A stretch of DNA of 64,000 bases from Pseudofabraea citricarpa (lineage: Eukaryota; Ascomycota; Leotiomycetes; Helotiales; Dermateaceae), in the NCBI GenBank assembly GCA_029641185.1, contig JAPWGK010000003.1:1612001-1676000 (forward strand), written 5' to 3'. Shown piece after piece: positions 55,115 through 64,000 of the stretch. The stretch's first letter is position 1, and each line of letters opens with the position of its first letter. The position numbers and the translations under genes are program-made. The notes beneath the pieces were generated by a model that saw only the letters and a list, made by a program, of their open reading frames with translations, was not told where the DNA came from and did no database searches.

Positions 55115-58068
55115 CTAACCTTCCGACTCATTCTCATCACTACTAACATCAAGCAAGATCTGACCTCCGGCCGATGCCTTCTCGTCCATTTTCTTGACCG
55201 CCTCAGCAATCTTAGCTCGTGTCTCATTGTCCATCTCCATACTCGCAAGGCTCTTGACCATGTCCTCGGCAAGTCTCAGGCTTCTCTGTACATCGGCAGC
55301 TGTCTCTGCCTCATTCATGCCGTTAGCTGGTGGAGGTTCGGCACGCATTTGCCCGTCAGCGGCCATGATAGCCATTTGTTCCAGGATGGCGTTACTATTC
55401 TTCGGTACCGCATCGACAAGTTTTGCGCTACCACCGTTGCTTGCAGTTGCTTGAGCTGACTGGCTAGGTTGAGGATGTGAAGAATCTGGTTTCCCTCGAG
55501 TTGGAAGCTGTACTGCTGGTTGGCTTGCTTGAGTAGCACCCTGAGTCTGTGCTTGGTTTTGACCTTGTCGCAGAGGGACGAGCTCTCTCACAAACTTCTG
55601 AGCTTCTTCACAACCTTCCATTACAAACTTAATGGCCAGTGTAGCTCTCTCCTTCAAATATTCGTTGTGGCCATCGTAAACACAACAGTTCAGCAGGGGC
55701 ATAATACCACCACGATCTAACAACTGTTTCTGTACAGTTGGATTTCCTGGTCCGTTCCGGTTCTTGTTGTTGGGTGCCACCAATGAAGTCAAGATGATCA
55801 GAATCTGAATCTTAATGCCAGACCACGGGAACTTGTGTGGTGTATCATGAAGAGGTGGGAGATTTGGTCGTGGGAGAGGATTGTCGCTGGAACCATCTGC
55901 GCCATTATTGAATCGAGCTCCTGCAGCACCTGGTGAAGGTGTAAGTGTCTTTCTTGCAACTCCCGCTTCCAGTGCTTTCAGCAAAGCCACTAATTCATAA
56001 GTTGCCTCCCAATCAATGAGAAGATGACGCATCTCTGGAATGTCAGCAATGACAGATATAAAGTCCAAATATTGAGATAGACCATCTTTTGCTCGCTCCA
56101 TATCCCAAAGGTCTACTGGGAAGTCACTCGGATGACTTTTATTGCTTCGAATTTGAGCTTGAGCGTAAATAAGAGCGATGCAATCTGGAACGACCCTGCA
56201 ACGGAAATAGTTATAAAGGAAATGGATGAGCTTCGCATCCCGGTTATAATCTCTTGGGTCGTCGTATATAGGACTATCTTTGCGTGCCCTGAACATGTAG
56301 TTGATCAGACGAAGTAAAACGGTTTGAGCTGGAGACACAATATCCTTGAGTATTCGCAGAGAGTTCCAAGCGTAGGGTAAAAGGGCGTTGTGGTGGAATG
56401 ACTCAATGATCTGAGCGGTGATTTGGAAAATAAACTGCTGATCCGTCTGCTCCCAGACCGCAATGAATACGAGCATCTCTCGGAGCAGATTCTTGCCACA
56501 GTCAAGTGCCAGGAACATCTTGCATCGTGTCTTTTGCAGATTTTCTCCGGCTGCTGTGAGACCTGATCCCATTGAATCAACGATGCAGGCTTTGACGGTC
56601 ATGTGAAGGGCTTCAATCTGCTTCGTGTCAAGGATATTCGGAATCTCAGTGAGAAGACCACGAAGAGGACCCTCAACATATGAGTCATCATCATCTTCCT
56701 CCTCTTCTTCCTCGCCTTCCTCGCCATTGTCATCTAAATCAACAGACCGTTCCTCGGCTTGGCCCAAAACACTAGTCTCATCTCCTGCCCCCTCATCAAA
56801 AGGCTCTTCTTGGTCGTATTGGTCGGGATCATGTCCTCGAGGAATGTATCTGTGCATCGCCGTATCTTTGCATGCTTCAGCCCGCTCGATGGCGCTCTCC
56901 ACACTTTCCATTGGCACAACCCAGCCTTCGTAGTTAGCATCCCGAACACGTTTCCACCATATGTCAATCTCATGAGACACTCTAGCATATAATCTGTCTT
57001 GCTCGTACTTGTCTTCCAATCCAGGCTCCCATACAGGGGCGCTTGATTCTTCGCCATTCACTAAGTCCCCAAGTGAATCTGGAGGGATCTCCCTCGATGG
57101 AAGTGGACCAGGAGTATTGCCAAGCTCAACATCTGCAGTATACTTATCGAGCAACTTAGCTGCCAAGGGGTCTCTCTCCGAATGCCTAAACATCCAATTT
57201 CCCACCTCTTTATGAACCACGTCAACCCGAAGACCATCTTGAGGGAGTTCGTGTATAGGATCATTGTGCAAATCATTATCGAATAACATATCGAACCAGA
57301 ATGACATCTTAAAACGGTCGTTTCCCATGGTCCAATTATGTGTATGCTGTAGAGATGTGACTAGAAGCTTTTTGTCTGTATATCATATCAGTATCCGTAG
57401 CTGTTAAAAAGAGAATAAACGTACAAAGTTCTGTAACCTCATTCAACTTGCCGCGCTCATGCTCAGCAACATTTTCCCCATCGTAGCCTTTACTCGTAAC
57501 GTTCACGCAGAGTATGACCAATCTATGGACCGCCCGATTGAAGTGGACCGCAGCACAGATCTCCTGCGCCGTCTCCTTGATCGCAAGCATATTCCTCGAT
57601 ATAACCAGTAGCGTATTTAAGTAGTTGAGATCCTCAATCAGCTCCACATAATTCTTGAGTATAAGGGTCGCGCTCTCGGGAGTATCGGCTGCGTTTGGGG
57701 GCTGTACTTCGGAGTATGATTCTCGCAGTGAGCGGCTTGCAAGACTTGGGATGGCGAGGGAGAAGATCTTTTCGAGGCGCATCCAGATGTCGACATTCTT
57801 AGCCAGGCGTTCTCTGTTTCCCGATCAGCTACAGTGCTCCTGGCCATAATAACAAGACCCGTCTGAGCCCATGCACTCACCGAACATCCCCTTTGTTCAA
57901 GCTCAAGTCCAAGGTTGTGCCAATCATCTTCTTGATCTCCGGCTTGGTTTTTGGACCAAAACCAGGCTTCCGCTGGATGATGCTCTCGAGTAAAATGAGG
58001 GCGCCATTGAAATTTCGTTCTTCGATAGAACTGTTGTTCTGCCGAGGGTATCTCCTAACTTCCTCCAT
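55115..58068 (-). CDS. CTR86: Ctr86/ataxin-10-like protein
   Basis: Exons 57881-58068, 57425-57813 and 55115-57360 join in phase and give 940 residues. The ATG at 58068 opens on MEEVRRYPRQNNSS. The frame reads through helical, HEAT/armadillo-like sequence in the first third (NDVR-ERLAKNVDIWMRLEK, then NLNYLNTLLVISRNML). A highly acidic block near residues 390-430 follows (GEEEEEEDDDDS). The C-terminal ataxin-10 domain carries LLNCCVYDGHNEYLKERATLAIKFVMEG-type sequence, which is split here over positions near 55640-55690. Yeast Ctr86 is an essential protein linked to copper uptake, while human ATXN10 is a cytosolic scaffold. Gln/Ser-rich sequence lies between the domain and the C-terminus. Identification rests on the ataxin-10 domain and overall layout. 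Confidence 0.8.
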
Positions 58069-58380
58069 GGTGAGAATGTGTTCTTGGTGGGGTAATGTTG
58101 TGGTGGGATGAAGCTCGACGATGAGGTGGGTTTTCAAAAGAAGCGGCCGCTTACCGAGCTTGATTGGGTAAGCGGCGATTTGGAGAAATATACCAACGAC
58201 ATCAAGGTAGGTAGGTACCTAGGTAGGTATCGAAGAAATCACATTGCATTTTTAGGGCTCAGATTCAGAGGCTGCACATGATACATTATTTTTAACACTA
58301 GCCTCGAACGATTGACAACAAAAAGATAAGGCATCCAGCCTTGACCGCTATTCATACAAACACAAAGTCTCGTCAAGAAA
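58069..58380. other. Intergenic between CTR86-like and MAM3-like genes
   Basis: This holds the CTR86-like promoter and the MAM3-like 3' flank. A palindromic ggta repeat lies at about 58205-58229. No gene is present. Confidence 0.45.
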
Positions 58381-60779
58381 CTAGTTCTGATTCTCAGATC
58401 CTCCAGCAATTGATCCTTCTCCTCCCTTTCCACCCTTCTTCTTCTTTCTCCTCTTTTGCTTCTTCTTTACATCTTCCTTTGGTGGTTCTTCTGTTTCTTG
58501 TCGGTTATCGGAGTGCGGCGGCATCTTGGGACTCTTCGCGCTTGTGCTGGACGCGTTGGCTTCATCGTGAGGTTTGGATTCATTATCGTCACTTGAACCA
58601 GTACTCGTCTCCAAAACTACCTTGCGTACACCACCTGCGTCAATAACATTCTCTGTGATACTGCCACTTCGAGCTGTTCCTCTCTTGCGTGGTGCAGAGA
58701 CACTGTTTTGCGATCTCAATGACCCAAGGGTATCAGTGCTTCCAACACTAACTTTAGGTTCGACTTTCTTCAGGTCTGAGGTGCTATGGTTGCTCCCAGA
58801 GGATCTTGGGGGTATAGGTGTCGCACCGTCATTTGAAGTATCAATCAGATCCTGTTTTGGGCTCCTGCTGAACGATCCATAGCCTTGCTGCACGGCTTGC
58901 ACGCCATCCTTAGCATCTTTGCCAGCAGATTGGAGAAGACCTTCACCTTCTCCTCCTTGTGGTGCAGGATCGTCACGGTAGGGCTCCTCGGGGACTGGTT
59001 CATGAATTATCCCGTAATCCGTTCTACTATCACTCCGCGTAGGATGGCCAGGCTTGATTTTGACAGTGGTGTAGCGGGTTTGTTTGGGGCGACTAGCAAG
59101 ATTGGATGGGCCTAGATGTTTGAGATGCTCTCGCATATCATTTAAGTTTCCTCTAATGGGGACAGACTTTCCATCGGTTCCGCTTGAAGCTCTTCTTACA
59201 AAAGTGGTTTTCGGGCTAGAGCTCAATGTCGCAGGTGTACCACTTCTGCTGTCTCCATTACTTTGGGGCTTGGGGGTGATGTTCAAGGCATTGGATCGGT
59301 CTTCCGCGAGGTCAATCAAGTGGTCTTCAGGAGCATGGAGGGCTGCAGTGTCTGGGTTGCCAACAATATGTCCTCTTGGAACGCGAGCCTTGGGGGCAGG
59401 GGCCATACGCCTAATTGCCTTATGTACGTCAATGTAGACATCGGATTCATCGATAATTTCCCTAGAATAAATTAGCCTTGCATCATAATCTCTCAACCTT
59501 CGTACTTACTCTCCAATCAACTCCTCAATGACATCTTCTAAGGTGACAACACCAGTCGCTCCATAATCCTCACCTGGATACTCTGATACAAGGACCATGT
59601 GAGATTTACCTTCCTGGAAGAAATTGACAATATCAAGGCAGCTAGTTTCGGGTCGTGTCTCTGGAAGAGTGGCCAGGGCGAATTCGCTCACACGCTTACA
59701 ATCCTCTGGGTCATAGGTAATCAAAATCTTCACAAGAAGCATACCTACGAAGTTTTTCTCGTTTCCTGGTTCGTAGATAGGAATTCGAGAATATCCGGCA
59801 GTCAAAATAGTGTCCATGGTCTTCTCGTCCAGGATGGTGTCGGCAGACATAGTGAAAACGTCTTCCATGGGGGTCATGATATCGCCAACTGACTTCTCCT
59901 TCAAATCCAGAACAGCGCTGATAATGGTGACTTCATCCTGATTCAGACGATCGCCAGGACTTGTTCCTAGGGTTTTGTGAAGCGTAACTAATGTCTTCAG
60001 ACCCGACTTCTTGTAAACTGTTCCGTGGTCTTCACCAAGCAATTTATCTAGGAGTTTTGCAATGGGCCAAGCAATTGGAGCCATGAGCCACATGAGCGCA
60101 AGAACAACAGAAGCCATGAAAGCACCGATAGATAATCCATAACGCACGCAAATTGACTGCGGTATGACCTCACCGAAAATGACTATGAGTAATTAGCATA
60201 TATTTCCCTGGGAATTGTAGATAGCACCCACCGATCAATACCGTACTGCCAAGAACCGCAGGCCAGCCTCCACCCAGAGAACGATCAAGTACGATAGGTA
60301 ATGTTTCGTTCACAATGACGTTGCTCAATAGAAGTGTCACAAGAACCCAATGCTTTCCCTTTTGTAGCAAGTCGTAGACCCGTTTCGCATGTCGCTGTTC
60401 CTTTCCTTCGCCAGATGTCGCAATGACTTGGAGATACACACCATCTTGGCCCATCAAACTAAAGGTATACAGGTCAGCCTAAGCTCGTCTCACACAATCA
60501 AAGGACCACTTACGCAATTGTTAAACCAGCGAAGGCACCACCGAGAAGTACCAGCACCATCGCCACTGTAAGATTGAGCCACAGGCTGGCATCCTCAGGA
60601 TTGGGTGATTCTTCATCCTCAGCAATTCCAAGAAAGGTCTTTATAGGCGCGGCAGAGACGTAAGAGATCTGGCAGAGGCCTAGGAAGGCGACCTTTGCCA
60701 GTCCAAGGACCGCTGGTCGCGCTGTGCTATAGCCATTATAGTTCGTCCTGCCAGCTGGCGATGCAGATTTCGAGCTCAT
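58381..60779 (-). CDS. MAM3: CNNM/Mam3-like DUF21-CBS membrane protein
   Basis: Exons 60514-60779, 60232-60458, 59510-60182 and 58381-59461 join in phase to give 748 residues. The ATG at 60779 is chosen because the longer frame upstream begins on TTG. After a short N-terminus, a luminal segment and one helix ([20 protein letters not shown]) lead into the DUF21 core: [21 protein letters not shown] and [21 protein letters not shown] pair follows ([29 protein letters not shown]). The long tail is Ser/Lys-rich and probably disordered, ending in a basic [14 protein letters not shown] block. CNNM/Mam3 proteins sit in vacuolar or plasma membranes and influence magnesium and manganese balance. The direction of transport is debated. 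Confidence 0.92.
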
Positions 60780-61952
60780 CGCCAAGCGTTGGTAGGTTCG
60801 ACAGTGAGCTGTTCGAGGATCGAGTAGCTGCGGGACAGCGAAACAGCGAAACAGCGATCGATCGCAGGCCGGCGAATTGATCTCCTCTTCGACACGCAAT
60901 CAAGCGCTGAATCTTTGGAGAAGGAAGTTCCCAGAACGGGGGGGATCGTGTGGTGTTAATGCAGAGGCAATAATGAAGAGGGGACGAGGGGGAAGAAATG
61001 GGATTGTGTGGTGAAGAGTAGAACTAGAGCACGCAGCTGCAGGGTCTGTGTCTGAGAGCTAGGATGACTGGGATACGGCTGGACTGAGGCGTGAGAGGCG
61101 TGCGAGGCGTGCGAGGCAACCGACGAGTGGAACCGCTGCGAAATGAAATGACGATGTCCTGGGCATTCGGTGCCCAGTGCTCACGTCCACCACCAGGGAC
61201 GGACGCTACAAGGATTAGATGGCGAACCGCGATCTTGAATAATGAGTATCAGAGTCTAGATGCCATCACATTTTATTTCCATCCCCAGCATTCTCAACTC
61301 GCTGCATATATCATCGATAGGCAGAATTATGCTCTGCGGTGGAATGCACGATATGGGGCTCACTGGGTTCCCCTCATCTTTAGATAAGGAAGAGCGCCCT
61401 GCTCCACTCAAGCAACGAGTAGGCAACACATCGCTCCTGGTGATGTTTTCGTGAGTTATCAAGAGTTTTACTTTTTTTTTTTGGCTCTTGCAGCTAAGAA
61501 TTTTACAGTTAATTCAGTCAGAAACACCAAGCTCTGTCTAGAGTGAAGCTAAAGTGTTTGCGATTGTGGCTACAGTCACGTGTGGTCTCTCAGTAGGTAC
61601 CTAGGCAAGTGTCTACCCAAAGACGGAGGTGATGAAGGAGACATGAGCATAAATGAAATTCGATATTGCATATAGTGTGCTACTTGAGTAAGTGCTATAT
61701 GGCACAGCTTGACAAATCCCGAAGAAATAAAAATATTTGAAAAAGAAAATACAGTATATCGAGACATTGTAATCATCCGCAACAAACCAATGCTCTTTGG
61801 CCGTCATCCCTAATTCCACCTCTATATCTCGAATCAAACGTCCATAGAAATACTTGCAGCAGCAAAAGGAAAGTCGAGAAGTCAAGTTGTGTAGCATCAA
61901 TGAGGATAGTAAGAATCCGACCAAGGCTACATATCCGTACCTAGATATCGCA
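60780..61952. promoter_or_regulatory. Upstream region of the MAM3-like gene
   Basis: This region holds the MAM3-like 5' flank and the 3' flank of the 2EXR gene. A short ggcgtgcga tandem (about 61091-61115) and an 11-T run near 61472 are present. ORFs here are short and unmotivated. Confidence 0.45.
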
Positions 61953-62765
61953 TCATTTTTCTGGCAGATAGAGAGAATAGCGAGTGACCTTGCCGAAGGG
62001 AGAGCCCTCCGTGATATGGGCGAACTTGACAGTAAAGATCTGGTCTTCGCTCCTGACGACCTTGAAGATCAAAGGTCTCCATCGCATCCACCTTTCTTGA
62101 GGATTCGCAACCCAACCAGACATGTGTTTCTCGACCTCAACCAACACATCCCACGCCTTTCGTCCCATCCCCAGTTTGGTTCGGGGATTGTTCAAGCAGC
62201 CATCGGTACCCGTACACTCGGGCCCTCCCTCCACACAATCTCGACAGATGTACTGATCTTCATCGACGTAGACGATCTCCTTGAGACCTTTCCATACGAA
62301 AAGCTTCGCGAGGCCCACGGAAGGTGCGAAGTCCCATCGCCGCTCACACTTCACCGACACAACGAGCATCTTCACCTTCAAGCGCAGAGATATCACGGTG
62401 GGCCCGAGGCGGTTTACAGCAAAGGTAAGCGATTGCCTTGGAATATGGAGAGCATCGATGTCTGGGTCCCACAGCATGGTCACCCGTCGACGATCGTCGT
62501 ATCTCTCGCCGTCATCTCGAGAGCCGTATCTGCCCCAGTCGCCGGCAACGAGACTTCCCTCCTCATACCGCCGGAGGGCGACGGCACGGGATTCACGGCA
62601 GACGCTGAGGGCCGTTGGCGGTGCTGTGTTTTTGGGGGCGAGATACTCAAAGGAGCTTGCAGAAGAGGTGTGAACCCTCTCAAGCCTCATCAGCCTCGGC
62701 TCGAATGTTTGTTCCCATATCTGGTCTCGGATTTCAGTAGGAAGGGTAGGAAAGAGAGTGAACAT
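61953..62765 (-). CDS. 2EXR-domain hypothetical protein
   Basis: The start at 62765 gives 270 residues. The frame is open some 60 bases higher, but only from a TTG directly after a stop, so 62765 is the first ATG. The N-terminus reads MFTLFPTLPTEIRDQIWEQ, followed by EPRLMRLERV and an ALSVCRESRAVAL block. These are the 2EXR signature, a fungal-specific F-box-related module. A central Cys cluster (YICRDCVEGGPECTGTDGC) could bind zinc. The family is expanded in filamentous fungi and has no assigned function. An unspliced plus-strand ORF covering the same bases (61854-62855) is a shadow. Confidence 0.8.
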   Translation of the reverse strand: MFTLFPTLPTEIRDQIWEQTFEPRLMRLERVHTSSASSFEYLAPKNTAPPTALSVCRESRAVALRRYEEGSLVAGDWGRYGSRDDGERYDDRRRVTMLWDPDIDALHIPRQSLTFAVNRLGPTVISLRLKVKMLVVSVKCERRWDFAPSVGLAKLFVWKGLKEIVYVDEDQYICRDCVEGGPECTGTDGCLNNPRTKLGMGRKAWDVLVEVEKHMSGWVANPQERWMRWRPLIFKVVRSEDQIFTVKFAHITEGSPFGKVTRYSLYLPEK

Positions 62766-63074
62766 TTCTTCGTCCGAAGCTCCCGCAATGGGCGAGGGAG
62801 AAGGAAACACAAGTTGCAGAGCCAACTATGGATTATTGTTGAGGCTGCAGAGTGAGAAGAAGAAGTGGTGTTTCCCAAGAAAGATTCGGGGAAGCTAGTA
62901 AGCGCGTCCGGCTGACCAATAAGGACTGAAGAGTCTGGACGCAGGATGCGATATGCGATATAGATCGACAGGATATTCATGGTTCTCGATGGCAGCACTC
63001 TAAAACATTTGTGCGGGGAGTGCACATTTGCCCATAGCCAAGGCAAGGGTCTACAATGAGTTCTTTTATAATTT
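62766..63074. other. Short intergenic region
   Basis: About 309 bases hold the 5' flank of the 2EXR gene and the 3' flank of the palmitoyltransferase gene. No gene or repeat is visible. Confidence 0.45.
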
Positions 63075-64000
63075 CTATCGAGAGGTGATGCCATTCGGTG
63101 ATGAAGGTATGCTCTCGTCACGCCGACCATTCATCTCAGCCTTGTGGGGTCCATCCCGGGGCCAGAACACATCCACGAGGTTATCCCAGAATCCCAGATC
63201 ATACAGATTCTCCACCTCAGCTAACTTCCATACTCGTTCCCACTCGCCATGGCCGGGAGCAGGTCCTTGTGGCGGCATCCCATCTTCAGTCCTGACAATT
63301 ATCTGCTCACTTTCTGCGGGCCATCTCGTCCAAGCTGGCTCAACAGTCAGGTCCCGCTGGCGATCCTCAGCTAGCTTTCGCTTGAAGACGTATCCGTCGG
63401 ACATCTCTGCTTGCCAGTCGGACCATTTCATTGACTCATTCGTCGTGGTTCCAGCCCAGATCAAGTAGATGTGATAGCCCAACAAGCCCCAGACCAGAGG
63501 AGTGGTCAGCAAACATAGTAGAGTTATAGCAGCTATGCGAGTCTGCTTCTGCATAATCCAACCCCAGAGACTGAAGTACGAAGACCATGTCGAGTTTCGA
63601 AAGACATCAATCCAGGAAGATCCGCTGCTTGGGTATGTGCGTTCCACATCTCCCCAAAGAAGCTCAAAGCCAACCCATGTAGCATACGCTGTCAATATGC
63701 CAGTGGTGAATAGCAAAATGAGGAACCAGTGGATATTGTTGTAACCAACGCAGTTGTTGATGAAAATGCAGTGGTGATCGTGCTTCGCTACGCATCTTTT
63801 ACAGATGCTGCAATGCTTTGACCGGGCTGGTTTCAAAAGATGACACGTTCGACAGTGGTGACCAGGATAGAAGATGGTGAAGTCGTAAGGGTACAGAGCC
63901 ATCTCGCGAGTGTGGTTCTGAGGTGTAATGTACCCTGGGTCACTCGAGGCAGCCAAGTAGCAGAACACATAGGGGGCAATAACGGCCAAGGTAGCCGTCG
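63075..64000 (-). CDS. SWF1: Swf1-like DHHC palmitoyltransferase (5' end missing)
   Basis: The frame is open to the right edge of the window, so the N-terminus lies outside it. At least 308 residues are present, with no intron visible. The zinc-binding Cys-rich domain reads HCRTCHLLKPARSKHCSICK and continues to the catalytic DHHC in KHDHHCIFINNCVG. Flanking helices (WFLILLFTTGILTAYATW; AAITLLCLLTTPLVWGLLGYH) give the usual four-helix topology, of which about three are in view. The PARSKHC and DHHC-x-F/W-x-NNCVG form fits the Swf1 group, which palmitoylates SNARE and other ER/Golgi membrane proteins. The C-terminal cytosolic tail with TTNESMKWSD resembles the TTxE motif of the family. Confidence 0.88.
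   Translation of the reverse strand, partial: TATLAVIAPYVFCYLAASSDPGYITPQNHTREMALYPYDFTIFYPGHHCRTCHLLKPARSKHCSICKRCVAKHDHHCIFINNCVGYNNIHWFLILLFTTGILTAYATWVGFELLWGDVERTYPSSGSSWIDVFRNSTWSSYFSLWGWIMQKQTRIAAITLLCLLTTPLVWGLLGYHIYLIWAGTTTNESMKWSDWQAEMSDGYVFKRKLAEDRQRDLTVEPAWTRWPAESEQIIVRTEDGMPPQGPAPGHGEWERVWKLAEVENLYDLGFWDNLVDVFWPRDGPHKAEMNGRRDESIPSSPNGITSR

Noticed and set aside
61854..62855. Plus-strand ORF of 333 codons
   Set aside because: It is antisense to the minus-strand gene with a clear 2EXR signature, and shows no domain or start context. It is a shadow of GC-rich coding sequence.

Overview
This window is nuclear DNA of a filamentous ascomycete. Short spliceosomal introns (about 46-67 bp, GT..AG) interrupt many genes. 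The families are fungal: a Zn2Cys6 regulator, a DUF3533/SNG1 protein, an SPX-ankyrin-GDPD phosphodiesterase, 2EXR/F-box-like proteins, a secreted pectate lyase and Swf1-, Mam3- and Ctr86-type proteins. The pectate lyase and the general gene style suggest a plant-associated Leotiomycete such as a Helotiales member, but that placement is inference. No CRISPR array, phage, bacterial operon or intact transposon is visible.

Layout. 0.4-1.5 kb: Zn2Cys6 regulator. 1.6-6.6 kb: gene-poor, with a decayed proline tRNA copy and a possible gene relic. 6.8-7.4 kb: small Cys-rich protein. 8-9.4 kb: APH-fold phosphotransferase. 10.2-11.5 kb: SRA-YDG plus RING protein, followed upstream by a 72-bp minisatellite. 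13.1-15 kb: disordered serine-rich protein. 15-20.3 kb: AT-rich gene-poor island with two more proline tRNA copies, of which only the 17.5-kb copy is intact. 20.4-23.8 kb: large Cu(I) P-type ATPase. 25.6-27 kb: SNG1-like membrane protein. 28.8-30.1 kb: bacterial-type flavin monooxygenase. 31-34.6 kb: Gde1-type SPX-ankyrin-GDPD protein in nine exons, including a 4-nt microexon. 35-35.5 kb: ankyrin relic. 36-39.2 kb: two-domain glyoxalase I and 3-phosphoglycerate dehydrogenase in tandem. 40.2-40.9 kb: small secreted protein. 41.1-44.1 kb: DHH phosphoesterase divergent from a 2-oxoglutarate oxygenase. 45.5-49.2 kb: pectate lyase and TauD-like dioxygenase. 49.7-54.1 kb: two F-box-like proteins. 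55.1-60.8 kb: Ctr86/ataxin-10 and Mam3/CNNM genes. 62-62.8 kb: 2EXR protein. 63.1-64 kb: Swf1-like palmitoyltransferase running off the right edge.

Functionally this is ordinary mixed chromosome content, not one cluster. Metal handling (Cu-ATPase, Ctr86-like and Mam3-like proteins), phosphodiester metabolism (Gde1), serine synthesis, methylglyoxal detoxification and pectin degradation are each represented. The items most worth a second look are the 4-nt microexon, the SRA-RING protein beside a 24-codon-period minisatellite, the decayed tRNA-Pro duplicates with shared flanks, the DHH phosphoesterase ending in a PCNA-binding-like motif, and the intronless bacterial-type monooxygenase. Splice junctions were assigned by reading GT/AG sites, phase and family continuity. 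They have not been tested against RNA.
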